Source: Syncephalis plumigaleata (taxonomy: Eukaryota; Zoopagomycota; Zoopagomycetes; Zoopagales; Piptocephalidaceae). Taken from it: a stretch of DNA of 64,000 bases. A model generated the notes under the pieces. The model ran no database searches. It was not told where the DNA came from and saw only the letters and a program-made list of their open reading frames with translations. Positions 24,494-35,990 of the stretch are shown one piece after another (positions within the stretch are counted from its first letter, which is position 1; every line of letters starts with the position of its first letter). The DNA is taken from NCBI GenBank assembly GCA_025201365.1, contig JAIXMF010000002.1:1-64000 (forward strand), given 5' to 3'. Made by a program: the position numbers and the translations under genes.

Positions 24494-25139
24494 ATGACAT
24501 CAACTTGTATTCCAGCAACAGATGTAAGCCATTGATATTCATGCATCACTAGTAATGTCTTTTGTAATAATTGTTGTATAGTTACAGTTGATAGAGTTAA
24601 AGAATCTACTACGAGAGATAGTAGATAATGATGCTGATGCTGATGCTGATGCTGATGCTGATGTAAATACTTTATACGTGTGTCAGTCATTACTGCATCG
24701 TCTATTGGACCGAGTTGGTAATGATGCTTTGGGCAACTCTTCTGCAGACCAGTCGATTGAATCATCTCGCGATATGTCGATGGGCAACGTGTTAAAATGC
24801 TTGAGAAGCAACTTGACGAGCAACGACAATCTACGAGGAAAGATTGAATTGTCTACGCGAACGATATCGTGTCGATATGGCATGCGAGGAGGGTGAGTTG
24901 ACCGAGGCATCCTCTGCGTTGGAACATGCACGAAGTAGAATCAACGAGTTGCAGCATGCATTGCGCAGTGAACACGAGATGCAGCGCAATAGTGCGAGAG
25001 CACACGAACTGCTAGTGTGGAAATGCAACAAGAATTGAATCGTCAACGGGATCAGCATTATGCTGCAGAGCAGAAATGGACCGAAGAGCGCAATCGATTA
25101 CTAGCACGTATTCAACAGATGGAAGATACGCAGAACTAG
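24494..25139 (+). CDS. Coiled-coil protein (frame-broken in this assembly)
   Basis: ATG at 24494 with a 57-nt intron (24524-24581) leads to LQLIELKNLLREIVDN, five Asp-Ala pairs encoded by a GATGCT repeat, then a heptad-like charged region: KMLEKQLDEQRQSTRKD, LNCLRERYRVDMACEEGELT, ALEHARSRINELQHALRSEH and MQQELNRQRDQHYAAEQKW, ending QQMEDTQN and TAG. The three segments lie in different frames (breaks near 24800, 24845 and 25018). Each break is compatible with a missing base, as elsewhere in the window. No family assigned; structural or scaffold role likely. Confidence 0.5.
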
Positions 25140-25460
25140 TGGCGCATAACATTATACCACCATTCTTTTTGTCATGTTTATCTATTGATAGTTGAATCTA
25201 TCATTGCAATAAAGTATCAATACTATCAAATGATACAAGTATGATTCATATACATGTCTATATGTTTAGCAATTTGAGTTGGAAAGCATTGTACAGTGCT
25301 TTTTCTGAAATGACACCGTGTAACAATAAAGCCTGACTACTATTTTACAATGACGAATCAATGATATCAATGATTCACTCACTCCAATCTATTGAGCCAG
25401 GTTCTTTCTCTTTTACTCTTTACTCTTGCACCTAAACGAGTGTATATTGATGGAACTACG

Positions 25461-25470
25461 TTATATAAAC
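25461..25470 (+). promoter_or_regulatory. TATA box candidate of the SPATA20 gene
   Basis: TTATATAAAC lies 90-100 bp before the SPATA20 ATG (25560) in a spacer that otherwise holds only 3' sequence of the coiled-coil gene. Confidence 0.5.
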
Positions 25471-25559
25471 GGCTCTCGCTTCTATTCATTACTAAAATAT
25501 AGGTACAGACCGGGTAACTTTGGTCATTCACAGCACAAAGACCACGACTCTTTCAAGCA

Positions 25560-28500
25560 ATGTCTCAGTCTACGCAGTCGAATCGTTTGATAACGGAAAA
25601 GAGTCCGTATCTACTGGTAGGCTATGGAGACAAAAAGGCATAATGCGTAGGATGGACGGTATAGAGACTAATGGCGAATGACTAGCAACATGCTCACAAT
25701 CCAGTCGATTGGTATCCATGGGGAGAGGAGGCATTTATAAAAGCGCGCACGGAGCAGCGACCTATATTTCTTAGTATCGGATATAGTACTTGCCAGTAAG
25801 CATTACTAGAGTAACGTGGCTAACAGTTTACTTACTTTCTTGATGGTATGACTATCTCACTCTATCTCGTACTAATCGATATTAGCTGGTGTCATGTAAT
25901 GGAAAGAGAGTCATTTGAAGATGACGCTACTGCATCCATAATGAACAAATACTTTGTTAATATAAAGTGGATCGGTATGTAATTACCCTTATATTGCGAG
26001 TGCGCTAATCAAGGTATGCTAAATGGCAACCGAATAGGGAAGTGCAACCGATATTGATCGATTGTATATGGTATGTGAACAGACATCATTGTCATGCTAG
26101 AATAACTAATAAGAATATGTCCATGAATGGATAGACATTTGTTCAAGCAACAGCAGGTAGTTGACATGCCATAGCAGATAAGCAAGTTACTCATTAGTGA
26201 GTTGTCATTTAGGTGGAGGTGGCTGGCCATTATCTGTATTTCTTACGGTAAGCTGTGCAAAAACAATCAAATCTATTCTAATCTAAATGTCGCATTCGTG
26301 TAATATAGCCAGAATTATATCGTATGTATCAATACTATTCTATGATTACTATCATCCTTGTAGTGCAACTAACTGATAATACACATACGCTTATTTATAG
26401 CATTCTTTGGCGGTACCTATTTTCCACCTGAGGATCGTTATGGTCAACCAGGATTCAAGTCACTTCTTAAGCGTATAGCTATGGCGTAAGATCAACTGTA
26501 ATACTAGTTAGTCATTGCAATTGTACTAATGATGTCAATGTGTACAGGTGGCAAAGTAATCCGGATAAATTACGTCAAAGCGGTAAAGGCATCATCGAGC
26601 AATTTCATAAAGCGTTTAGTGTAAGCAACTAAACCAGCTAGCTTCATCAGTCTGAATAACAATAATATTATTAAAGGAGGTATCAACTGCTTCTACATCC
26701 GTAGCATTTGACATGAAACTTGCAAAGAAGCTATTCGATCGTTATAGCATGGCATTCGATGAGAAATACGGTGGCACCAAGGGTAAATACTATAGGCTGT
26801 ATATACATATATGCCTATCTGTTTATTGATTGATCAATATCGCATGTGTGTATGTTTGGTATAGGTGCACCCAAATTCCCTACTGTTCCAATGATTCAAT
26901 TCTTGTTATCAATGCATTACTATGGAAAAATGGATAGTGTCATTAGACAACTATCCGAAAGTAGCACTACTAGTAGTTCTAGTTCTTTGAAGGATATGTC
27001 GGCGCGTGCTTTAGCTATGACCACTACAACCCTAAAAGTAAGTGCGAGTAGTCTTAGTATAATGACGACTTACTTATTGACCTATGTAGCATATGAGTGA
27101 TGGCGGAATTCATGGTAACAATTCTCAAGACATGTAGTATCACTATTGTAGTTATTGACTAATTAATTGTAATCTAGACCATCTAGGAGGTGGATTTCAT
27201 CGATATAGTGTTGATGAGAAATGGTCAGTATTATCCATATGTCTCATCGTGATATTGATTGCTTACATCTGTATATCGTCAGGCATGTTCCACACTTTGA
27301 GAAGATGCTCTACGATCAAGCGCAACTACTTACAATCTACGCTGATGCGTATAGTGTCACAGGAAGCACGACATTTGAAAAGGTAAATCGAGTGTTGCAT
27401 AGGATCGTATGTCGTTGACTAGTTAATGATTTATTGAATGTAATAGACGGCTAAAGATATCTTGAAATACGTTGGAAGGAAACTGACCGATGTGGACGGT
27501 GGATTCTACTCGGCAGAGGATGCTGATTCATTGCCGACTAGCGAGTCTACAAGTAAATTAGGTATTGCGATATGATGATGATGATGATGATGGAGATGAT
27601 GCATTTCACCTTTATCATTTCTAATGTCAAACAATTATTAGAGGGCGCCTATTACGTATGGAACAAGTCAGAGATCCATTCGTTGCTACCCTCAGCAGCG
27701 ATGGCCGATCTATTCTGTCATCGATTTGGTGTCAAAGAGGACGGAAATGTAGCACCATCTTCTGATCCTCATAAAGAACTAAGACACAAGGTGGTACAAT
27801 CTATACATACCAAGCATAAGTTACAATGCATATGTTAAACGTTCAATGCTACTGTATTAGAATGTACTGTATATAGCAAACTCCATTGATGATGTGCGAA
27901 ACGATTCTCAATGATAAAGCAACGGTAAAAGGACTACTGGAACAAAGTGAGCAGATTCTATACGAGGCACAAAGTAAACGACCATTGCCACATTTAGATG
28001 ATAAGGTGAGTGTGGTCGTATTATTCATACTCTTGATTGGATTAATTGATTTGTAAGATTATCGTAAGCTGGAATGGACTAATGATATCGGCATGTGCAC
28101 GAGCAAGTCAGCTATTGCATCGTGACGGGTCTACCGCATTGAACATGGCTACTCGAGCAGCGAGTTTTATCAAAAGCAAACTATGGGATGCTAGCAATGA
28201 AACCCTGTATCGTAGTTACCGACATGGACCTGCATCGACTAAGCTTTTCACGAGGATTACAGGCAAGTAGCGAACTATGCTTACCCTTATCTATGATAAT
28301 GTAGCTAACTAACCTATTACGATCAATAGCTTTCTGATTCAAGGTATTTAATTGTAGTTTTTTGTTTAATGAATTCAATTTGTGATCTGTACAATTAATG
28401 AACACGAAACAAAGCATTGCTCGATTTGTACGAGACCGATTTCAACGAGGATTGGATTGAATGGGCGATAACATTGCAGAAGAAGCAGGATGAATTGTTT

Positions 28501-29223
28501 TGGGACGATAAGCAAGGAGGCTACTTTAACGCGGCATCCGGTGATGTCAATCTATTACTACGACTTAAAGATGGTAGGCTAGCATGGAAATATTCCAATC
28601 TATATACCACGTACATCTAGACTGACGACAATTGATGACAGATCAAGATGGTGCAGAACCAGCGGCGTAAGTCATTTGGCAGCAACACGTTCATACGTTG
28701 TACTTACGCGTTATCACGTATTGTGCTGTGCTCGTTCTAGTAACTCGATATCGGCACGTAATCTTTTACGTCTTCACCATTTACTGGATGATGAATTGTA
28801 CCTCTCTCGGGCTAGACAACTATTTGAAGCGTTCCAGCAAACGCTCAGCTTACAACCAATGGCCTTACCTACAATGGTGACCGATTTAATGATGCTAAAC
28901 GCTTCCACTGTTCAGGTAATGCACGCTAATCTTATTGCAGATGTAGTAATAGCTCATTATAATATAATACAATACACATGCTAGATTGTTATATCAGGTG
29001 AATTATCGGATATTCATGTAGCCACGATGATTCAAGAAATACATCGACACTATCTGCCCAATCGTGTTTTAATTCATGCAAAGCCTAATGCACTTTTAAC
29101 ACATTACAACTCATTGTCAAGGAGATCGCGGCCACTGACGCTGGCAATGCCGTCTACATATGTCGTGACTTTACCTGTGGCCAACCATTGACGGATATCG
29201 ATCAATTGCGTGCAATGTTGTAA
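25560..29223 (+). CDS. SPATA20: SPATA20/YyaL-family thioredoxin-like protein (DUF255)
   Basis: About 18 exons. N-terminal DUF255 thioredoxin-like domain: [50 protein letters not shown] (CxxC pair), [13 protein letters not shown] and [14 protein letters not shown]. The C-terminal six-hairpin-like part gives [68 protein letters not shown] and a tail [18 protein letters not shown]. The biochemical role is not settled; redox and sugar-epimerase-like folds are combined. Two frame breaks fall in the conserved block NIKVDRE...PDIDRLYM (about 25968 and 26051), each one base short. Ends at TAA. Confidence 0.88.
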
Positions 29224-29402
29224 TGTCACCATAATAAAATGAACGATTGTTAATAGGAAGTGATTGAAATGTATAAAAATCAACATTCATGAGAACACAC
29301 ACGCAAACATACACATATGCCTTCTTATCCAATTGACACGCTTACCTTTTCACTTTGATTCACCTCACTCTCGACCCTTATTCCAATCTTCATTTGACTA
29401 CT

Positions 29403-30317
29403 ATGGCGCGAGAACGTAAGACCGCGAAATCATCTACAGAGGAGAATGTCTCATCTAGTAGTCATAGTGATGGTACGTGTATTCAAGCAAATGAACCACC
29501 ATACAAGACTATAACCATATGGTTATTGTCATCCTGTTAGATGTTGCACAGCTGATAAGGCTAAACCACCGTTATCGTGAATAACCTTTCTTAAGTGAAT
29601 TACGCTATGCGTCCGATGACGCTGTAAGAGAGGTGAGTAAAAGAAGCATTGTTGTCTATTGTCTATGTTATTTGTTTGTTTGTTTATTAATTACGTATGC
29701 ATGTCGTATAGTATTTAAACGAGAAACGCGGTTATCAGCAAGTACATCGTCATACTGATATAAAGTTATTACTCGGCTATTCAGCTTGTGCTGTGGCATT
29801 TGGTGATTTCCTATACGGTTGGAAGAAGCCATTCGAGCATATCCGTTCAGTTAGTGCAATAGCAGTGGTTGTGTAAGTAAAGAAGATACAAATAGTATGC
29901 ACTGTTTATCTAGCTAAGAAATTAATGCAACAATACCTACTAGTTATCTTGTTTTGAGTCTAGCCGCAGCAGCTTATACGTATTTCGTTGAAGATAAGAA
30001 CATCTATATCGGAAAGCGTGGTAAAGTACGTAGCACTCACTAATAATCTATACTGCATTGTTGCATTATGAAATGTCAACTGACAAGGTATCCACTATTA
30101 TTGCTATAACATTTACTAGGAGAGCATTCATATCGATGCCGAAGTCAAGAATGGTAAACCGATCTACCATCTAAAGATAGTGCGTAAAATATCTGATTCA
30201 AATAAGGTCGATCTACGTGAGCGTATCCTGGCCAAACCATTTGCCGATTGGTTTGATGTTAATGGACAATTAGTGCGTGAACGCTTAGAACTAGATATTG
30301 CATCTTTACTTGAGTAA
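29403..30317 (+). CDS. SPC2: Signal peptidase complex subunit 2
   Basis: About five exons. Residues after the Ser-rich N-terminus read ADKAKPPL, SELRYASDDAVREYLNEKRG, YQQVHRHTDIKLLLGYSACA, then two hydrophobic segments (LLLGYSACAVAFGDFLYGW and VSAIAVVVYLVLSLAAAAY) and a cytosolic domain with IHIDAEVKNGKPIYHLKIV, KPFADWFDVNGQLV and LELDIASLLE. This is the SPCS2/Spc2 layout in the ER signal peptidase. The junction before SELRYASDD (about 29578-29596) is off frame by a base or two. Ends at TAA; 179 bp after SPATA20. Confidence 0.82.
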
Positions 30318-30591
30318 TGTTAATGTAGATGATTTTGTTGTCAATAAAGATCATCTATCCTACTACTATAGTATCTACTATGATTACAATGATTAAGCGG
30401 TAAATAAACAAACAGAAATCATTAGATTACAATACATGTGTTAATGATAGAACGATGTAACAGCAGTATTAGTATGAATGAAGGGGGATGCCACTTTTCC
30501 TATTTATTTCTTCATTCTCGACAGTCATATCGTATTTCTATATTCCTTCCATTTTATTAGTAAACACGATATACACGCACTATGAACCATA

Positions 30592-32653
30592 GAGGGTCGC
30601 GTTCTCGACGGAATCCACTTAATATTCGACGTAATTGGTTGCAGCAACGTATAAAAACACTCAAGAATACCTGTGCCTTCTCTTTTCAGATGATGTTTTC
30701 ATTACACTACTTATTTGCTTGATTACTGGTAGACGTGGCACCTTATTGTGCACTCATGAGGATAATATTCCAAAGTTAAGACAACAAGTGGAACAGGTAA
30801 GCTAAATGCAGATAATATATGTATACTAGATAGATAGAAGTGGACATTGACCATTCGGTATAGATATGTGCAGGCGTATTCGGTCTTTCAGCGTATACAA
30901 TACGATCGGAACGACTTGTTAACTCGCTTGATCCTGCTGCCGTGTTCTTTCCACGAGCCGATACACCTGGCAGTAGTCTACGCGTACGTGCCAATGCCAG
31001 TTCAGAATGGTTAGGTCAAATGACGCAATCGGATCCGTTTGCACAAGCATTTGGACATCAAGTGGATAGAGCACCTTCATCGCCTTCATCACCTTCATCG
31101 CCACCGCCACCACCATCATCGAATAGTATACTTGCCTCTTTGTCACATCCCACAGTAGTATACCATTAAATATTAGCTCTATCAGTAAAGCTGTAGAATC
31201 AGAGCAGCGACGCTCTTCCATTAGAAGTGATAAAACAACCGTCAACATACTGGGAAGTAGTCCACCGGATGCACGTCCCTCCATTGATTCAGTATGGCCC
31301 AATAGCATTATACTAACTGCAGAACCAGAAAGTGTGGATATACCAGCGATATCATCTACTAAAACAAAAAGTGTAAGTAATATGCAATAGAGATAGATTG
31401 CTTATATACTCAAATGATGATTAAATAGAAATCTATAAGATCGGAGCAATTACTATTAAGTAGTAGTCATAGTACACCAATCGAGCAGCATCAGTTAATG
31501 TCGAGCAACAACAACAACAGCAACAACAACGACGACAAATACATTTGGCACCATTACGAACACAAGGCACTGAAGCATTACATCGTGGCTCATTGCCAAC
31601 ACGTAGAACACGACGTACCACTACTAATACAAATTATGATGATCCCGAAATGAGCCATCAATACTGACACAACGCAACTATCATAGTCATCGTCAACGTA
31701 GTATGCGGGAGTCTATTATGCTAACAGAACGCGGTGAAGATAGACAACTAACTCAGGTGATTATTCTGGAGCATGTCGAGTCAAGTGATCCAGCCGTTAT
31801 CGGTATTCTTATGGAGGCAAGTGTATACCTACAAAGTGCATGATTTAAGCTAAAGTAATTGTGTGGTTCTTTTATAGCTATTAACCTGGGTAGAATACGT
31901 GATCGTTACGGCATTCATACAGTCCTACACCATTTCTACTGATTTGTATTAGTAGTCGAAATGGATTAGCGGCACAACCCTTGCCATCATTTCTAGTAAG
32001 TCGACGGATATACATTGCAAATAACACATGTATATGTACTTATATCACATTTAGTTGGATCAATTCCTACTTAGTTTTACACATGAATTTGACATGATAC
32101 AAAATACACCTGTTGCTTCCACCACTAATCTAACATTACTGAAATCACCCTCCATGTCTAGTATGCTATCGATGCGACAAGCCCTTTTACCTTATTCCGT
32201 ACGTTAGTAACGAAATGCTAGAAAGTACCGAAACTAACATGTATCCCTCTCATTGATCATATAGGAGATACGCGATCTAAGCGAGCAATACACTAATATG
32301 CCCATTGGTGCATCGGTGTCGCGGTATATACGTGATATTGTATCAGCCACCAGGAATCACCATGCAGTGGATGCGGGTATAACAGCACGATCTATGCTTG
32401 ATCTAGAATCAGTTATTAGGTAGCTAGCATTATTATTACTATTACTATTATTGCTGTTATTGTGTAGTAATAACTGTTTATCATTAGAGCTCTAGCTACA
32501 CTCTATGGTCGAGGATTTGTCACGCCTGAACTAGCGATGATTGCCACGGAAAAGGTGTTCACCCATCGACTACGATTAAGGGAGGGTATTCGCTATGAAT
32601 CGACTGAAGAAGTGATTGCAGACGTACTACGCGCCATTCAACCTCCCGTCTAA
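30592..32653 (+). CDS. Magnesium-chelatase-like AAA-type protein
   Basis: About eight exons; the first intron is only 41 nt (about 30650-30690). N-terminal part: DVFITLLICLITGRRGTLLC, HEDNIPKLRQQVEQ, ICAGVFGLSAYTI. A Ser/Pro/Gln-rich spacer follows. The C-terminal half reads LTQVIILEHVESSDPAVIGI, GLAAQPLPSFLLDQFLLSFT, GASVSRYIRDIVSATRNHHA and VIRALATLYGRGFVTPELAM with TEKVFTHRLRL, the lid architecture of ChlI/MoxR-like AAA proteins. I see no canonical Walker A, so catalytic activity is doubtful. Frame breaks near 31170, 31510 and 31665 fit missing bases. Family assignment is from pattern memory. Ends at TAA. Confidence 0.55.
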
Positions 32654-33494
32654 TTGTACTGTTTACTATTGTTCATTATAAGTTGTTAATTCGGTGGTTA
32701 ATTTGGTTATAAGTGAATGAATACACATTGTTTGAAATAAACCCAAGTGTGCATGTATAACTTGATTGTTGCGTCAAGCTAGTGGCATAGTGTGTAGTTA
32801 ACTAGCAAATAAATAAAACATTGATACATTGATACATTGATACACGATAGAAAGATCATAGAATTATAGGTAAATAATAGCCATCAAAATACGGCAGACT
32901 CCGTTTGTTGTATTGAAGGAACAACGTTGATAATGGCGGACATGCAAAAGCTGTTAATCGCGGATTAACGGGTGAAAGCAAAACAGTAAAACTGCAAAGA
33001 CGCTTGAACGCGTGGCAAGGACAAAAATGCCGCGCGTAAGCGAAGAATCGAAAGAGCTAAACGGTAAAGAAGAATGAAGCGAAAATTGTAGCACAAAAGA
33101 GACGAAAAAGCAACCAAAAAGGGTCGCAGCGTCGGTGAACAAAAGGTGAAGAAGTAATGGGAAGTGGAAGTGGAAGTGGAAGTCAAAACAAACCGACAAG
33201 AGGGGTTTAGAGAGAGTGGGTCACAAAATACTATGGTAAGCGTGGTGGTAGGCACATACGCGCGCTCACACACATACATACACATAATCGCGTGTATTAT
33301 TCGTGATAAAGGAAAAGACACGAATAAAATACGCGTGTGTATATATTGCAAGCGCTAGTAATTGTACTTGTACATACACAGGCACACGCATACACATGGA
33401 CGCACACACACATTCATACACGGCCGAAGAGAAAGGTGGTAATACGATGGTGTGATCAGTTAGAAAAAGAAATCATCATCATATAAATACCTTA
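32654..33494. other. Intergenic spacer, convergent
   Basis: Holds a GATACATT repeat (32820-32843), a GGAAGT run (33159-33182) and CACA-rich repeats (33265-33415). ORFs on the minus strand are low complexity. No gene supported. Confidence 0.55.
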
Positions 33495-35990
33495 TTACAT
33501 CGACTGAGTAGCTTGTCGGCTGTTTGGGGAACCTGCAGTGAAGCACATACGAACAGTGCTATCATAGACAGGCGAGGAGGTAGCGGAGATGCTGGAGATT
33601 TCCGAAGCGCTGTCATCGACTTCATCGATGGCGGATGGGACAAAGAGCCATGGTGCCTCAGCGCGAGCTGCGTACAAAGCATCAAAGGAACTAGAATTTC
33701 TAAGAATCTTTGACACGGATGGACGCGAGTAACGCTGCGAGACTGGACCGATGGCGGATTGCCATAACGAGTCAGCGCAAGGAAGATTGGAGGAAGTGGA
33801 TGGGGAGGAGGAGGAGGAGGAGGATGGGGCAAGGGCCGAGGAGATCGAGACGGATGGTCGAGACCATACGCCACGCTCCTTACCCTTGAAAGAAGAGGGG
33901 GCTTTCACTGCTTGGGCATTGGACCGAACACGAGACTGAGCGCCTCGTGAAGTTAATTGCACACTGGTGATTGGTTCTTCTTGTTGCTGGTTGCAGGCGG
34001 TATAGGCGGAAGTGTTGACGCTACGGCGATGGTTGGCTAGCACATCACCCATGATGCGCTCGATCATCTTGCGCTGGGCTGATGGCTGAACTGGGCGCAA
34101 CTGGTACGCGATAGAGTCGTCACTGTCCTGTGACAGAGAGGGGGTGGTGAGTGGGGAGGACGTGTCCATGTCGAAGGATTCATCGCAGGATGTATCGGGC
34201 GACGATGGACGCATCATGTACATGTCGTGTTGGCTGGGCAGCTCGGCCATGGACATCTTGCGAGTCATGGTGGGTCGGACGGCGATCATGGCTGGGGTGT
34301 TGTGGGTAGCCATGCTGTGGCGACGACGGCTCGAGTTGAAGCCGGCGGGATAGCACGAGGTCTGCTCGTCACGTCGCACGATGACGGGACGTGGTTGGCA
34401 GGCAACGCGACGCAAATCCCGGTCGCTGTCGTCGGACGTGCGTGGGGAGGTCGAGCCATTGGAGACGGTCGAACGACGAACTACCTTGCGCATGCGGTAA
34501 GCATTGAAGGCGGGGTTCGAGTGCTCGACTGGGATGGCGGCTTGACTTCCGCTAACGCGCTGTGTCTTGATTGGCACAAGGCTGGGCATAGGGGCAGCGG
34601 TGCTTTGACGTGATGACACCACGGTAGTCTGGACATAGTGGGCCGGAATACATGGCACTTGCTCCTCGCGTCCCATCATGTTTGGATGGACGGGACGGGC
34701 GCAGAACACGGTCTTGCCAGTGGGCGATGGCATCTGTGGCAAGGGTGGGCTGGGCATGCGGGCCGATTGACGTGGCGAGAGCTTGACACGGTAGCCGTTG
34801 GGTGGGCAACGGGTGGTGTCGAGGGCCAATGGCAAAGACATCTTGCGACGGTACACGGGACGAGCTGCTGGAGCGACGGTAGGTTGCACGAAGCCATTAG
34901 AGCGAGGTGGGCTACCAGCGGAAGGCTGAGCTTGCGAGGCGCGACGCACCAAGATACGCTGAGCTGGGATGGCTGGTAGGCTGACTTCGGTGTAGATGGC
35001 ACCGTTCATGACCATGTTGTTGCTGGTGACATGATTGTTGTTGTTGTTGACGTTGATGTTTTTTGGCGACAATGGTGGAGATGCAGAGCATGCTGCGGCA
35101 CTACGAGAGGTGACATTCATGCGGCTGGTCATGCGGTCGTTGACCAAAGTGTCAGTGCTATAGGAGGTGCACAGACTGGTAACGCTAGCTTGACTGGCCT
35201 TGCGGGCACGATGAACAGCCGGGACTGGCAGTGGAGCGGAGCTCATCTGGGCTTCAGGGGCTTCCTGGAAGTCCTGGTACATCTTACGGCGAGTGACGGC
35301 ACGTTCAGCCTGGAGTTGGTTTTGTAGGCTGGCCAATTGCTCGCGCAGCTTCTTCTGCTCGGCGATCTGACGGGAGAGCTCGACCTCCAAGTTGCTTTGG
35401 AGGCTGGTGGCGGAGACCGAGTTGGCACGTGATAGCCAACGGCGGACCGGCACGCTTGAGCTGGCGTCGGACTGAGCCGACGAGTCGTTGTCGTACGAGG
35501 TGAGAGTACGCTCAGTGCCACTGGTTGGGCGGGTGCTGGCGTAGTCGGAGACAGATACGTCGCTGCTGTCGCTGTCGTTTTCTTCGTTCTCCTCATAGGA
35601 GGTTGGAAGTTGAGTGGGGGATGGTGGAAGAACCGTAGTGAGTGTGGAGTGGCATCGGCGATTACCACGGAGGCTGCGTAATTGAGAGGCGTTGCGTCGT
35701 AAAGATAGTGGCTTGTTGGTTGGTGATACATTAGAGGAGGAGGAGGAGGTAGGATAAGTCAAGACCGATGGGCTAGACATGCGGCGCTTGCGGTTGAATA
35801 CTGACTGACCGTCAGACGATGCCACCGATCGTGGTGCACTGACGCACGACACGCTATCCGAAATGAACGTCTCTCCGGATAGTCGAGCATCCCAATCGAT
35901 GATTCCGTCGACACCGGGGGTGCTGGTGGCAAGTTGACTGAGTACAGTCTTGGTGAATTGAGGTAATAAAACTAGATCAGACGAAGTCAT
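33495..35990 (-). CDS. Large Ser-rich orphan protein with many basophilic phosphosite motifs (cluster member P1)
   Basis: An uninterrupted 831-codon ORF, no introns, no frame breaks, with notably GC-rich third positions compared with most neighbours. Near the N-terminus is LLPQFTKTVLSQLA (residues 8-21). A short coiled coil lies at about 205-236 (EVELSRQIAEQKKLREQLAS). The rest is disordered and studded with R-R-x-S or R-K-x-S sites: RRMSS, RRNAS, RKAS, RRAS, RRKMS, RRST, RRRHS, RKMS, RRS. These suit PKA-like kinases or 14-3-3 binding. No known domain recognised. First of four orphan ORFs between 33.5 and 43.1 kb. Ends at TAA. Confidence 0.8.
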   Translation of the reverse strand: MTSSDLVLLPQFTKTVLSQLATSTPGVDGIIDWDARLSGETFISDSVSCVSAPRSVASSDGQSVFNRKRRMSSPSVLTYPTSSSSSNVSPTNKPLSLRRNASQLRSLRGNRRCHSTLTTVLPPSPTQLPTSYEENEENDSDSSDVSVSDYASTRPTSGTERTLTSYDNDSSAQSDASSSVPVRRWLSRANSVSATSLQSNLEVELSRQIAEQKKLREQLASLQNQLQAERAVTRRKMYQDFQEAPEAQMSSAPLPVPAVHRARKASQASVTSLCTSYSTDTLVNDRMTSRMNVTSRSAAACSASPPLSPKNINVNNNNNHVTSNNMVMNGAIYTEVSLPAIPAQRILVRRASQAQPSAGSPPRSNGFVQPTVAPAARPVYRRKMSLPLALDTTRCPPNGYRVKLSPRQSARMPSPPLPQMPSPTGKTVFCARPVHPNMMGREEQVPCIPAHYVQTTVVSSRQSTAAPMPSLVPIKTQRVSGSQAAIPVEHSNPAFNAYRMRKVVRRSTVSNGSTSPRTSDDSDRDLRRVACQPRPVIVRRDEQTSCYPAGFNSSRRRHSMATHNTPAMIAVRPTMTRKMSMAELPSQHDMYMMRPSSPDTSCDESFDMDTSSPLTTPSLSQDSDDSIAYQLRPVQPSAQRKMIERIMGDVLANHRRSVNTSAYTACNQQQEEPITSVQLTSRGAQSRVRSNAQAVKAPSSFKGKERGVWSRPSVSISSALAPSSSSSSSPSTSSNLPCADSLWQSAIGPVSQRYSRPSVSKILRNSSSFDALYAARAEAPWLFVPSAIDEVDDSASEISSISATSSPVYDSTVRMCFTAGSPNSRQATQSM

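Noticed and set aside
31170-31700. Alternative reading of the AAA-like gene as two or three separate genes
   Set aside because: The segments continue one protein when single missing bases are allowed, matching the error pattern in the window.
34227-34979. Plus-strand ORFs opposite P1 (34227-34613, 34638-34979)
   Set aside because: Antisense shadows of a GC-rich 831-codon ORF; Trp/Gly/His-rich composition typical of reverse frames.
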